In this document: positions 1-14,200 of the stretch, piece after piece | Position numbering within the stretch: the first letter of the stretch is position 1 | Layout of the letters: each line of letters starts with the position of its first letter | Assembly: GCF_964340395.1 (NCBI RefSeq) | Contig: NC_135549.1 | Coordinates: 26,902,095 to 26,966,094, forward strand | DNA: 64,000 nucleotides | From: Glandiceps talaboti | Lineage: Eukaryota > Hemichordata > Enteropneusta > Spengelidae | Direction of reading: 5' to 3' | Made by a program: the position numbers and the translations under genes | The notes under the pieces: generated by a model | What the model saw: the letters and a program-made list of their open reading frames with translations, nothing else | Told to the model about the DNA's origin: nothing | Databases searched by the model: none

Positions 1-953
1 ACATGGTAAATGACTTCTCCTGAATGTTTATTTGAAGTCACTATAGATGTATCGCTTTAGGTCAAAATTACGCATATTCGGTTATATGTGTATGGCGAAA
101 GATTGTGAGCATTAATATCCCAAATCAGACACTTTTCAAGTTATGGGATTGCACTTCAAAAGTTTTGATTTAGGGGAAAAACTGTTCACTCGTTTTAAAC
201 GCACTATATTAATAAGTAGGTATAAGATTAATGATTAACAGTGTTGACGATTGAAGGCAATCTATTTGTTATTAATTTGATATTCAACATCTACAGTCCA
301 AGATAGGTAGCTTACTCTAAATGTATGCCTTCTGAAATCATGTACAACCTTTATTCAAACTACTATAAAATAATAAAACTGACATCATACAGTTTGTCGT
401 AACAGAATTTTCAAACTCATCTATTTGAAATGTGAGCATCAAAAATCCATACGATATGGTGATTTGGTTACTATGGCAACTGATTCATGACATGCTACTT
501 TTTAATCTTGACATGACTCTCCAAAGGGTAAGGCCCTGGCAAACACTTAATATCATAGTTTGATGAGGTAGATATGTTACCAAAATGTAGCATTTTAAAA
601 CAAACTGTATATATCTACTTTGAAAATTTATCCTGTTGTCGACAACTTCTTTTACAATGTATATCAAAGACTCATAAATGTCATTAGGAAGGAAACGTGT
701 TCTTTCACATTTTTAATATTTTATATCTATCTTAAGTCAAAAACTCATATAAGATGAGGATTCTTTTAACATTTGCAAGTGATGTACATGAGATGACTAT
801 TTCTTAAACCCATCCTGACCATAAACAATGTGTTGATTTATAAGTAAATAACCCCGATTATTTACGATAAAATTATGTTTTCTATACCACATTATTTAAT
901 CAAAAAGTATCACTGTTGGCTAGTTGGCAACTATGTTCACTTTCTCTCCTTCA
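1..953. other. AT-rich sequence beyond the last visible exon of paralog A
   Basis: No coding exon, repeat array or RNA gene was recognised. The stretch lies 3' of the TAA that ends paralog A. I looked on the minus strand for a counterpart of paralog B's last exon and did not find one. If A has such an exon, it is left of the window edge. Confidence 0.5.
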
Positions 954-1069
954 TTAGACCTTCTTCTTGTCGACAGACTTCGGTAAGAAGGCACTGACAG
1001 CAGCAGTTATGTTCCAGATGACAAATAAAGTATAAAATGTCAGGTGATAATTCAGTGGCCATTTTAAGC
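954..1069 (-). CDS. Paralog A exon 13 (TM12 and stop)
   Basis: The exon opens after a pyrimidine-rich tract ending in CAG and encodes WPLNYHL, a hydrophobic helix containing NITAAVSAFLPKS, then DKKKV and TAA. The matching exon of B runs on through RRIEEE to a GTGAGT donor. In A the sequence at that point is GTCTAATG, so the reading frame ends. Downstream bases (GTGAACATAGTTGCC) are still recognisable in both genes, which shows the C-termini diverged by small local changes. Confidence 0.8.
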
Positions 1070-4000
1070 CTGGAAGAGAGAGAGAGGAACAAGAGATTAG
1101 CAAATCAATCTGTACAGATACTTTGCACTTGCATATTAAATGAAAAATTCCCACTTTGCACATCTAACCATGCAGTAAACCGTATGATATGTGTTTACTC
1201 ACCGTTTCTTTCACTCCAGGCAAAGAGCTGCCCACCAATAACAGGACCAATTGATTTCGAAAACGCTGCAAATGATTCCGTTACACCATACACAGTGGCT
1301 TTATCTTTTGACTGTAAATTGATTTAAACACATCTCACTCTTAAAATTGAAGAGACAGTAAAGCTTTACAGAAAATAGATACAGAACACTAACATTATAT
1401 CTCCGTATTTCAGTTGATATGATTATAATAACTCACTGATTAACATTTACATCATATGTGTGATCTGACTGGAATCTGGTGGATGTTGAGAGGCCGAGTC
1501 GTTTATTTATTACCAAATTATATCCCATCCTCTACCTTCCACGATGGGACAATACAATCACATCATGTCATATATCTATGATTGCATACAAATGAGGGTG
1601 CAAAGGAAGGAGATATGAAGACATGGTACATCTTAGAAATATTATTTACACCTTCTTGTGTTTAAAAGTGGCCATATGGGTGACAAATGGGTGTTTATTT
1701 TGGATTTATTTCACAAGAACTTTGCAAACAGTTTTCTATATGAAAAAATCCACGTGAAAGAATATATACCAAGCTCGTGTTTTTAGATCAATAACAAAAA
1801 ATTGAAAGGTCTGGAATGTATAAAAACACACACTAACTTGGTCTGTTCTGTTGTACATTGATTTTCCAATTTGGTAAACATGGTGGAGTTGTTTAAAAGA
1901 CTTCATATCAAACATAAATACCCATTTGTAATTCTTATGGCTGCTTTAACCCTATGTTCCCACTCCGTGCTAGTATTGTGAGTGTACTAGCAGCTCACCA
2001 CCATTATGTTACCAGCTAATACCTGCATCAACCCTAAGATAACCCCAGGCAAGGTTGGTGCTAACACCAGGCGGGAACTAGCACCTCACTGATGTGTTAA
2101 ACTGTTGATGAGTTAATGCAGACACCAACCCGATAACCATAACCATTAAAAATCTCAGGCAGACACAAGGCTAGAAACTGAAACTGATTTCTTGGAGGTG
2201 TATGCTGTGACTTGCAAATGAAAAAAGAAAATGTTTTGGAATGTTCACTACATTTTTGCGACGAACAACTCAATCACCAATTGTGTACTTACCAGACAGG
2301 AGTTTCCAACTATCACATTTAAAGATAAAGTGGCTGTAATTCTAGTATGTGAAATGAAAAAGACTAAACATAACACAATTGCAGTCAAAGAATGAAAATG
2401 AAAATTGCATTGAGAAGTGAACCATTACAAAGAAGCATAATATGGAGTTTAATTAACAAAATCCTGATTAACTCCTATTTGTATATCTCGAATATATTAT
2501 TTATGTGTAAAGAGGTAATTAATTATAGTTATAATTGGAATACAAAAAAATACAAAATAGCATGCAAATGCCAATGAGTGCTGTACCCCTGTACAAAAAG
2601 TTTAACTTTGAGAGTGGATTTTACAATGAATTTTCAACTTAACATCTGAGTTCATAGACTATGCTGAGCACGTCAATGTTACATAGTCCTTACAGGTATT
2701 TAGGAGGTTTGTGGTTGCGTTTAGGTCTGTCTGGAGCAGGATTGGTTAGGCTTGTAGAACTAGTGTACAGTCTGTCTTCACCTGAATACTGACTATAGTA
2801 GGACTAGTATACAGATTGTATATCTGAATACAGACTATACATGTAGTTGGACAACTGTACAGACTGTCTTCATCTGTACACTGGGTAGTAACACTAGTGT
2901 ACATACTGACTTAATCTGAATAGACTATAGTATGACTTGTGTACAGAACTGTCTTTTTCTGAAACAGACTATATTATGACTAGTGTACACAGTGTCTTCT
3001 AGTAGTACTACTGATTCAACTTACTTTCCAAAGGCACTTGCCGTGACTATTGTGATTAAAACCCCCCATACTTTGGTTGGTACTCGGTTGTGTTCATCAT
3101 TTCCTTTTCTCGATTTTATCTTACATTGTTTCACCAAATTATTAGTAACATTTCTCCATGTCTGTGATGAGTTATTGTCTGTGGATCGTGTCTCGAAAGT
3201 GTCTTGAACAGGCACAGAGGAATTAACTGGTATAAGATTTTCTAGTGTAGTAGTGTGAGGTAATTCATCAACGTCTGAAGTTACATGTGGGATCTTTCCT
3301 ATTTGATTTTGAAACTGTAGATGGCGCTGTGTTTTTGGCGCAGTTACTGATGACATATGAGGGACAGGCTGAGTTGTTAGAGGGCGCTCTACTGTAAATG
3401 TGGTCAGTGGCATAGTTGTATTTATTGGAACGTCTGGCACAATGATAGGACCCGTGATTTTGTTCACATTTGGTATTAGTGCTGTAAACAATGCTACTAT
3501 TACAAGGCCGATCTGCAGTGTACGCTTGAAGCCTAGTAGCTTGGCTAGTCTAGGATAAATGAATATCTGTGTAGAAAAAAAGATAGAAAATCAGTTAGTT
3601 AGTAGTAATCACTACTGTAGTTAAAGCCATGTGCCTTCACTTATATTGCGCTAGGAAGCAAAAATAGAAATTAATGAATCAGATTTAAAGGTAATCTCAT
3701 TTTAGGAAAAAAGTTGATAAATAGGACTCAATTGTTCTACTCTTCTGTATTAAGATTAATATGTATATATACTCTGCATTAATTTCGGACACTACATGTT
3801 ATGGCGAATATATGTTACAAGTACTACCAAGTCAAATCCCACCAGCGTCTAGAGTATACATACAGGATTGCAGTTTCAATTATGCACACACTAGGTATGG
3901 GCTCCCAAGTTCTCAAACAGACCAAAGCAACCTTACAATATATGCAATAGTAGTGCTATTTAATATTAACGCCATGGACACTATTAATTTTGTATGACAT

Positions 4001-5213
4001 ACGAAACTGATTATTAGGACCTGGTTATGTTCTACAGTCTATAACACTTTTTAAGAATCCAAAAATGAACACCCAATTCTTATCCCTGGTACCACGTTAA
4101 TCCTGAATATATGAATTCCGAGGCAAATTACCAACAGTATTGTAGAGTAACCTGTTGTCAGTGAAACTTATTTTGTAACTCATTGTAGTTGCAACTATGC
4201 AATTGATACTAATGCAAGAATATTTCATCTGATGTGAAGCCAAAAATTTACCTGACAAACAATTTCCGGTACAGCCATCACTGCATACAAAAAGGAGATT
4301 TCACTTGTGCCAAAACTATAACCTCCATGTGCGTGGTCTGTAATTAGTAATAATGATAGTATCTGCAATGATATTCAGACATTCAAGAAATTAACAGATT
4401 CAACAATGATATTTATATTTAATATATTGCAAACTCAGCTATTTGTCTTTCACTGAAGTCGTGATATTTTAAAATTCCTAGATTATAATACATTACACGT
4501 GAGTGTATTGAGGTGCAACTAGTAGTATTAATTTTGTTAATCTAAGAAATTAACCCAGACTTATTTCCCAATGGGATCAGTGTTCAACCTCTTAAATTTA
4601 TGGACCTCACAATATTCCATGTCTGTGACAATACCAAGGTACAAACATATTAGTATTAATTAAAGCTATGGGAACAAGTCATATTAGGAGACATGGCCGG
4701 CCAAGGCACCCTATTAAAATACAACCAATATATGCTCGGTATTGGAAGACAATAATATTTAATGGACTCAATGTTTTGCAATGTTCGTATGCCCAAGACG
4801 ACATACACACAATGAATATTGAGACCAGGGGTAGCTGGGGTATGGTATTGTATGGCACCATATTATACTTTGACAGAGCTAGCACAGACCAATTAGGAGT
4901 TTAGTATGAATCAATACACTATTGTCAATTCCTTTTTGGCAGTATTTTTATATTGTTTTTTTTTATGCCAATACTGTTACCCTTTCTGTTGTACATGCGC
5001 AATTGTGGCTCCACTGTATCCTGTCTATTGCCCTAGTATTATCATTCTGTCTTTTGTGCCTGTTTTGTTTCTCTCGACTTTGTACTTTTATCCTGTTGTT
5101 CAGAAACTTTCAATGCTATTATGTCCTGCAATGTCATTGACATTTTATTTGCTTCTGGAACTCTTAATTCTGGTTTTCATTCTCCTAATCAATCCCAATG
5201 TATTCATTTTGTT

Positions 5214-5286
<73 letters not shown>

Positions 5287-8200
5287 TCCATGGATGCACA
5301 TCTGTATGGCTATCATATGGCCTACACTAGCTGCAACTGGGACATTGATATTTACATCAAATAACCAAAGATATATTCACTAACATTTGGTCAATTACTT
5401 ATGAAAAATACATTGTATCTGTTAATTATTGGACAACGTTATTTGTGAGTAGTACAGAGGCAAGTTTTAAATCTAGAGCGAAAACTCGAGTTTGAATCTG
5501 TCATATTATTTTACCATATTACACACAGATGGACGAACAGGCAGAACCCATTTCAATAGCCAACTCTTCGGCTGGTTAATGGATATTAAACAGTTTTATT
5601 TAATTCCAGATAGAATTAGCGTTTTGTTAAATTTACACGAGTGAGTGCATAGAGCTACACAAATACTCTGATTAGGTAATACTTTAATAGAGCTATGGAA
5701 ATGTAGAAAAATGTGTTTCTTTTTCAAGTTAATGATTTGTTAGAGTCATGAGAGCGTATATTACATACCTGTTTGTCTACAGAGAGACTAAATGAGAGTG
5801 TCGATTGTAAAACTATTGCCAACAACACAGCTTTATCTCGCAATGGATTAAGAGTGTTATAAATCAATTTCTTACACCTTTTACGAAAGGATGAAGAATC
5901 TGAAACACAACAATACAATAATGTCGAAAATATTCCTTTCTTAGGTAGCTAAAAAGTTAAACAGTTTCTATCCATTTTATTTTGTATCTCCTTCTCGATT
6001 AGACGAAAGTACAATCAAATTAAAAAGGTAACTGTGCTTTTCAGGGAAAATCATTCAAGTGTCTAGGCCTCGTCATCATTTTCATACACTAACTCCGCTT
6101 CTATGGGGGGTTTCTACAGATGTCAAGATTGAAAATGGTCTAGTGAACAGTTTGATATACTTGCTGAAATGCAATTGGCATTGCCCATATACCTAAACAA
6201 AGCTGAAATAGCCGATGTCCAGCGATTATACGTCAATTGCCGTTGCGCCAATAGGCCAGAGTCTCTTCTGTGTAAGTGCTTGCGTCTTTGTATATGGCCA
6301 CAACTGATAATTGTACAATGAGACTAAGTAAACAAACACTTCCTATATCAGTGTACAAATGCAAACAGTGCGATAAATGCCGAAAGATACCGATCATATC
6401 ATTTGAGCTGATATTTAAAAAAAATTGGGCTTGGCAGGTTATCGGCTAGTACTTTTGTACCTTTCTCCGTACAAATAACTCTAGAAGTAGGCATTGGATT
6501 AAAACAAAATCAGTTTTGGAAAAAGATAAAAAAGGGCTAAAATGTCCCCGACGAAGTATTATGATATCAAAATAATATAAAAACAAAGCATTACAAACTA
6601 TAAGAATCATATCTACCTATCAGTATGAGAACACACAAGCTATGCACATTAGACACATGTGTTACAATCCATTTGAAAAAAAATATCCTGGACACATCAT
6701 CCACAAAATTATTACAAATCGTCATAACCCCACAAGTACCTTGCATAAAGAATTATGTATTTAATATCATAAATTTTAAAATTGTCATATTTTATTTGCT
6801 AACAAGCCAACAAGCGAGAATAAAATTACCCGGTTTTATATGCAATCTATCAAACGTATAACCCGTTTTCCTCCAAGGACGGATATAATAATTACAATAA
6901 CTCCATTGTGACTTGTCTACTTCACACTTATCATGACTACCACTTGCATTTCCGTTTTACCTGTTTGTTGGAATACGTCATATAGAACTAGATGCTACAT
7001 ATACACCTTCACCATCAGATGAAACTAGACGTGACATACCTGTTCTACTGTGCGATTCTTTTAGTAAGGACACTATCTCGCGATCGTCATGACTTGATTC
7101 TGGAGGCAATTCTTCTGTTGTGCTTTGATTTATATTTTTATCGTCCTCGGAAGAGCCTATTTCACTGTCATCAGAAGAACTGTCAGCTGGAGACTTTTCC
7201 AGAGTTTCTTTCAGGTATAAATGAGCACCTTCATATAAACAAATTAATAGGTATACTTAGCATTTGTTTTAGTAATTATATGAATTTGGGTAGTACGTAT
7301 CATAACCCGATATATAAAATAATATGTATTTTGTCATTACTATCTACACTAAATTTGTGGTTCACATGAAACAAGCAGGTTGATAAAGCTAATGGGTAAT
7401 AGCTATATATTGTAACAAGGATCATCTTAAAAGAGAACGCAGAAGGAATTTACATTACATACAGAGGAGGACTTCTCACAGCTATTGCCAGACTCTGTTT
7501 TGCTTTGAATTAATTGTCAAATGATAAATTCTTGCGAAAAATCAATGATGTGTGTGTGCGCGCAATTGCAACCCCGTCCCCTGAATACTAGTAAAAGTGC
7601 TCTAACCGACTAAGCTGACCAGTAGAATACGTATGTCGAATTTCCAGTGTATATTCCAAAACCTTGGACAGTGAGAAACCAAACACATTAAACTTTAGAT
7701 TTTTAACCTAAGGATACACATTGAATTTACAGGGACTCTGCCTAAAGAGATCACCAAGTTGGGAATCGGTTTACTAAAAGTAATGAAGGTCGTGAAACGT
7801 GATGATAATAGATTTTATTTTAAATTTCATACGAAATTATAATTAACGAGTTTGACTTCTCACCTGTGTATGTGTGTGTGTGTGTTATGCATATTGAATA
7901 CAAAAATTGATACTTTCGATAAGATATACTATGAACCATATACATGTACTAAACGTATGGACAAAGTAAAATGTATGATAACGGATGCGCTGTATGCAAA
8001 CCTACCTATCAAGGGGATAAAACACAAACTATATATTGTACACTAAACATGCATGGTAAAGAAGAGACCATGATACGGAAAGTATTGTAAAATTTCTTAC
8101 CTGTCCACATAGCAATATAAAGTATAGCAGTGATTACACATGGTAAGAGATAGGGAAACTCTCGTATAATGGCTATATTTAATACTTCATATCTGACAGC

Positions 8201-11200
8201 AGCACAGCTCAATGACCCAGCTACAGCGTGGGCCTGTCAATATCAAAATAAAAATATTATTTATGATAACATTTACCATAACAATGTTCACAAATACCTT
8301 TGGGATGTGATAACAGAGAATATCACTGAGAGCATATAAGGTGAGTGATGAAAGAGGTATTTTAAATTGCCACAGTGCAAAACATACGCTCATGCAGTCA
8401 TAGAAGATCCCTGGACCTATAAAGGCTTGTAGAATTATCACACCGACAGTGCATTAAGTAAAAAAGTAGATAGGAGAAAGTCGCGGGTCTTATAAAGTCT
8501 TGTCAGAGTCATATCCTTGTAAGAGTCGAATTCTTGTAATATTACCACAGTGCGTGCCAAAAACTCAGTTACAAATGATTTTCCATGGTCTACTTCCAAT
8601 TTCAGGAAATATAATGATGTAGACATTTTGTGGTATCTGCTAATACTGTAACTTATGAATGAATGAATGAATGAATGAATGACTGAATGAATGAATGAAT
8701 GAATGAATGAATGAATGGATTTACTCGGGCTTTCGAAAAAATGTATATCATATTGTACACGTTGATATGTCTAGTAAATCTGACATTAGAATTCTATGCT
8801 TGGTATGACAAATGCAGAATCCAACATTATACCATGCACAAGCCAAGTTATTGTTTTGGAACAGAAAATATGGATTATATACCCAAATCTTTTTACGTCA
8901 CGACATCCCGTATCTACCCAAAGGTTCTGCAGTGCTCGAAATATGAATCAAAATTTCATTATTTTTTCTCCTGATATTTCATAAATTATGATTGATGAGG
9001 AATAATTATTCCAGAATATTTTTCCTCGTTCAACCGGAAAATACTTGTGAACTAAGGGTTGTGCCACTACTCGTCTAGTTATTTGTAGACATACGACCCC
9101 CTTTAAGTCACTTGTATTATCCTTGGTTAATCGAGGAAAGGAATACTATCGAATTGTACTAGTCGCATAGATTAGCAGGGTTGTGTTTGACAGTGTGCTT
9201 TTGGTACTAAAGTTAAAAGATATCCAACAAAATGGATATATGGTATACTTTGAAGAGTTTCCCACACAATTATAATAGCAATGTTTGATACATAAAAGTT
9301 TTGTGAATGAAAAGAGATACATGTATAGTACAACTTACTGGTATTGTGGCCATAGTTGAAAATACCGCGAGTAGTGAAAACCCTACGGCCATGTTACTGT
9401 CATCACAGATCTCACTAAGGCAGGTTTTACAGAGAATTATGGAATCCACAAGACCCCATACTAAACGAACTGAAACCGCCCAGATGTATGACATGCTGTA
9501 AGTAATGAAATGACATATAATAACAAGTGACTATAAGTTACAAGGAGTTGCTGTAAATAGGTGAAATCTCACTAACTGAAGTATACGACTAAGGTTGTAA
9601 CTATTTTCAAGACTGTCTTCAAAAATGGTAAACTGACCGTAGGGCAACTTCACAACATCTCCTCACAGTCGTAGATAACTGGACGAAGGTAATATATATA
9701 GGTGGATATATTGATGCAGTTTACATGGACTTTGCAACAGCCATTGACAAGGTGCAAAATCAGAGATTGATAGGGAATGTGAAACGTTATGGAATAACAC
9801 ACTCTCTGTTAGCATTGATTTGATTATTTCTTTCAAATAGATAACAACTAGTTACTGTGAATGGCTCATCGTAGCAATGGGCGAATGTTACAAATGGCAT
9901 TCTGCAAGGAAATGTGCAAGTCCCATACTGTTTGTCATCTGTAAATGTACAAGCGCTGACATCGTTTTTCTATTTGAGGATGACGCAAAGCTATCATGGG
10001 ATGTCTCAAAATTTGGAATACACCAACAGCTACAATAATGTCCTTAAATAGGCAAGTAAATAGTTACTGAAATCCAACTCTGAAAAGTGCAAGGTGTTAC
10101 ATATTAGTAGAGAGAAAAGCAAGTATATTCAGGTCCAATATACACAAGGATCAGAATTATTTATTTGCACAGAAACTAGAAAGTTATTGGTGTCCATATA
10201 GACACAGCCTTATCCTTCTAGGATAAATGTAAGGAGAGAGTCAACAAAGCCAATAAAATAATGGGACTAGTCAGAATATCATACACATACTTTGATACAG
10301 ATTGTCTGATAGACAAGTTTATATTAATGTTTCTTGACAATGATCAGGATGAGGAAAGAATTAGGCAAACTTCCCCTCGTAGCAAATGAGGATGTACATA
10401 TAAACAGTCGTATTAGTCTATGTGAGATTTATACTAATCATAACTTACCTAAAACCAAAGCATAAAACACACACAAGTGTTCCCGCAATACCACACAACA
10501 GCGCCGGTCTTCGTCCGTATGTGTCAGCAACTCTACCCCACTGGTGAAATAGGTGAATTAGATATTATATTTGATATGTAAAAGAACAAAGAGTTCGAAC
10601 AAAGTCTTACTATCACAACAATCAGATAAACCGACAGACAGACAGACAGACAGACAGGCAGATGGTCATGTTGTGAGGAAAATAATACTTATATTAGGCC
10701 AAAAAAAAAATCTGGTTCTGGTCAGGGTAAACTTTCTAAAGTGGTGCGACGACGCGCTTTTTTTTTCCTAATATTTTTTTCTTTTCAAATTAGTAAATAC
10801 ACATTTTTGACACTTTACATGCTCTCGGAAGATGTCATACAACTCTGGAAGTTGGCACTGTTGTATGGCAAGTTTTGTATGATGCGGATCAATCATCGAT
10901 CAGGGCATCACTAGTCACATTTACAAATTTATCTTATCGCCCAGTGATCTGCAGTAACATATAAATCCCATCCAAGATAATAATGAGTCTTGCCTTGCAA
11001 CCACTATATAACGTCATTGTGCAACTTAAAACGAGAAATACGTCTGTCCAACGGACGTAGAGGAGGCAGTGTTTTCTTTCGAGCACCGTCCATCATCAGC
11101 CTGAAGGCATTTCTCACTGGAATTGCCCGAACTTGCTTCTCTTGTTCCCCATTTATTTTAAAACGCACATCTTTACTAAATTCAGTCAATGCAGAAACCT

Positions 11201-14200
11201 GGACTGTTACCGGAACAGACTGGAAGTGACCTGTCAACACACTGCTTACGTATAAACTCTGGATGTATGCGCTACGATGTTCGACACCTCTTTCCATCTC
11301 ATCTCAAATGGAAAGACTTGTCGAACATCGTAGCACATACATCCAGAGCTAACTGCTTACGCTACAGGAAAATCTTTGTATTCAGAAGGCAGAACGAAAC
11401 GATCACCAGAACTAAGAACACCTCGAAAGTCAGCTGAATTGATATCAACATTTCGATTGCTCACGACGTACTCAAACTTCAGAAACATGTGAGCGGTTTA
11501 CCACCTAGCACAGTGAACACACTATTTCCCATGATTCCCATCAACCACGCTCATCGTACATATTACGTACACATATCGTACGGGGGGTTATGGGTATGCA
11601 ACAGTACTAGAAGAAAAGGGTACCCGTTACCAAATAGAAGTGCGCCATCACACGAGTTAAATTGTTCCGCTAGCCTTGCATACAGTGTTGATCGACGGGG
11701 AATTGTAAATAAGGAACGGGAAAGCAAAAATTATCGGAAAAAAAAGGATCGACGCGGGGGTATTCAGGGCACGCGCGCGCTGACCAGAACCAGACATATT
11801 TTTTTTTGGCCTTAGAGAGGTTTAGCTGCATGTAGTTACGTGCGCCCTATGATATGCGTATCGTCATCTTCAAGTAGGGTAGAAATATGTATACATCACC
11901 TGTCGCAAAATTGCTAGGCCGAGAGCCCTGCAGACATGTACGGTTACACAGAATCCGAATTCGACGTGTACACATCATTTCAAGTTTCAGATGAAGTGTA
12001 AAACCCTTAAAAAATATCATGGTTCTCTACTTTGTAACGACATTTTGAAACTTGGGTTGTGTGTCACAGAAAAACAATCAGAAATTCGACATTAGACAGA
12101 CAGAGGTATGGTGTCGAATAACGCTTATTGTCACGTAATCGTGAATTGGAATTCTTAAATTTGATAAGATATCAAAGTTACGGGCTCTGAGGGTGCAAGT
12201 TCTTCTTAACTAGAACAACGAATCACAATATGTACATTTACTGAAATACTGTGTGCAATACAACAACACACTCGTTTTTCATGAATTTGACTTAATTTGA
12301 GATAATACAAATACCAAGCAATACGTCATTAATACAGAGCAAATTGGATTGGATGATTAAGATAAGATATATACTGTAGGGCAATGCGTGACACTAGGAT
12401 CAAGTAATACAAAAGTTATTTGATTTTGAAATGACATTGTTCACACAAACGAATTCGTTATCGAATGTACAGTTGTCAACTGCAATATTTTTTCCAAATA
12501 CTCAAATTCTTGCTACTGTATCTCCGGTATGATGGAAAATGACCTCTAGCAGCAGGATGATGTGAACGCTATTTTTCACCAACAGATCCATGTATGTATG
12601 TATGTATGTATGTATGTATGTATGTATGTATGTATGTACGTACGTACGTACAGAAAATGGTATTGTACGCATATCTGTATAAGGTGTTTAGTCTTTGTGT
12701 TTTTGTCATTTTTCTTTTAGAAAATGTTGTAATTCTGATATTAAAGTCCATGAATATAACAGGTAGACAAATGATTTGATTTTGATGTTTTCTATTTTGC
12801 ATATAATGCAGACATATTTTGTAAGCAATGACGTTCCTTCTAAACAGAAGATAGCAATTATATATACTCTTTCCATACACGCGAGATCATTCACTATATA
12901 TCACCATATATAAAGGCATCGTCTCTACACGTCATGAACAGTTACACCTCTCTAATAACTGTGAAACTCTATTGCTCAGAAATACTGTACATTTCCATCA
13001 TATTTTGTCTTCACCAAAATGAGGTATATATTACAGTAATTCAAACAGCATACATATATAAACCATTTAATAGAACTGAGGTGTACCAGTTAAAAATAAC
13101 TTACCGCATAATTGCCATAAAGTACCAGTAAAATAACTGATGTGTAATTCTTACCTCATTGACAACAGCTAGCTGAAAATCCCAGCGGTTAACAACTGTT
13201 TTAATACTTACCATAATATTGCCATGGCATTACCAGCTAAATATGATATGTAATATTCTCCATGATATCGCCATACAACTATAGGCTGAGTATATCTGAT
13301 ATACAGTGCAATACATACCATAATAATTGCCATAAGTACCAGCTGATCAAGAAAACGAACTGGTGTTATACTTACAATCACATTACCATAGCAACTAACA
13401 GTTAAAATACTGAAAGGTGTAATACTTACTATGATATTGCCAAAGAAATTGCCAGCTGCAAATACACCAAGAAGTATCCCAGAATACAAACCTACGCAAG
13501 ATTAAAAGTAAATATATTACCTGCAGTCTACACTTCAATATTACATGTCGTACGTGTGATACAAGTATGAAAACAAATCATATATCATGAAATAAAGGGC
13601 AGCAGTGGGGTCTTACCTAACTGTGATACATTGAAGTATGGAAAGAAATCATGTGTTATAAAGAGCAGCAGTGAGTCTTACCTAAATGTAGAAATCATGT
13701 ATCATAAAGGGCAGCAATGGGGCTTACCTAACTCTGATACATTGAAGTATGGAAATAAACCATGCATCATAAAGGGCAGCAGTGATTCTTACCTAACTGT
13801 GATGAATTGAGGTACGGAAAAAAATCATGAATCATAAAGGGTAGCAGTGGGGAAACAACAATGTGACTGAAGGAGCTGGTAAAATGCAGCAGACATATCA
13901 ACAAAACCTGTCAAAGATAAGAAAAGAAATATATAAACATAGTGTGACTGAGTAGTGTTATCGCAATCTCCAAGTATTTGCAAAATTTTCATTCGTTACC
14001 TACATGTCAGTCAAAAGACTATTTCCTGAATTTAAATTACAAATATGATTATACTATATGAATAAATCACATAACGAATTATATTTACAAATGAGATGAA
14101 ATGCTAGCGCTGTTTTAACAGTAATGGTTCTTAGAATGGGAACTTCACCAATCCAACTCTGTAGGCAGGGATGGGGATTTGGGGCACATCTCTGAGGGAC

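Larger units (their letters stand above)
10697..11811. mobile_element. Harbinger-like non-autonomous DNA transposon, 1.1 kb
   Basis: The left end reads GGCC, ten A, then TCTGGTTCTGGTCAG. The right end is its inverted match, CTGACCAGAACCAGA, then a T-rich run and GGCC. TTA flanks both ends (10694-10696 and 11812-11814). A 3-bp TTA target duplication with GG-starting inverted repeats is typical of PIF/Harbinger elements. The interior has no recognisable transposase. It holds a 91-bp hairpin and an open frame of unknown origin. Related ends occur near 16870-17220 and 39468. The element lies between exons 3 and 4 of paralog A. Confidence 0.78.

Noticed and set aside
4906-5383. Two overlapping plus-strand open frames with long Tyr-Ile runs
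   Set aside because: They run through the (TA)n microsatellite. The upstream part is T-rich with no domain, and the stretch is an intron of paralog A.
8187-8441. Minus-strand frame (TGPRCSWVIEL...) overlapping exon 6 of A, suggesting a frameshift
   Set aside because: Comparison with B shows the true frame enters at 8233 (AHAVAGSLSC) in phase 0, so no frameshift is needed.
12569-12894. Open frames across the TATG/TACG repeat on both strands
   Set aside because: Peptides are repeat translations (Tyr-Ile-His-Thr, Cys-Met-Tyr-Val) and lie in an intron.
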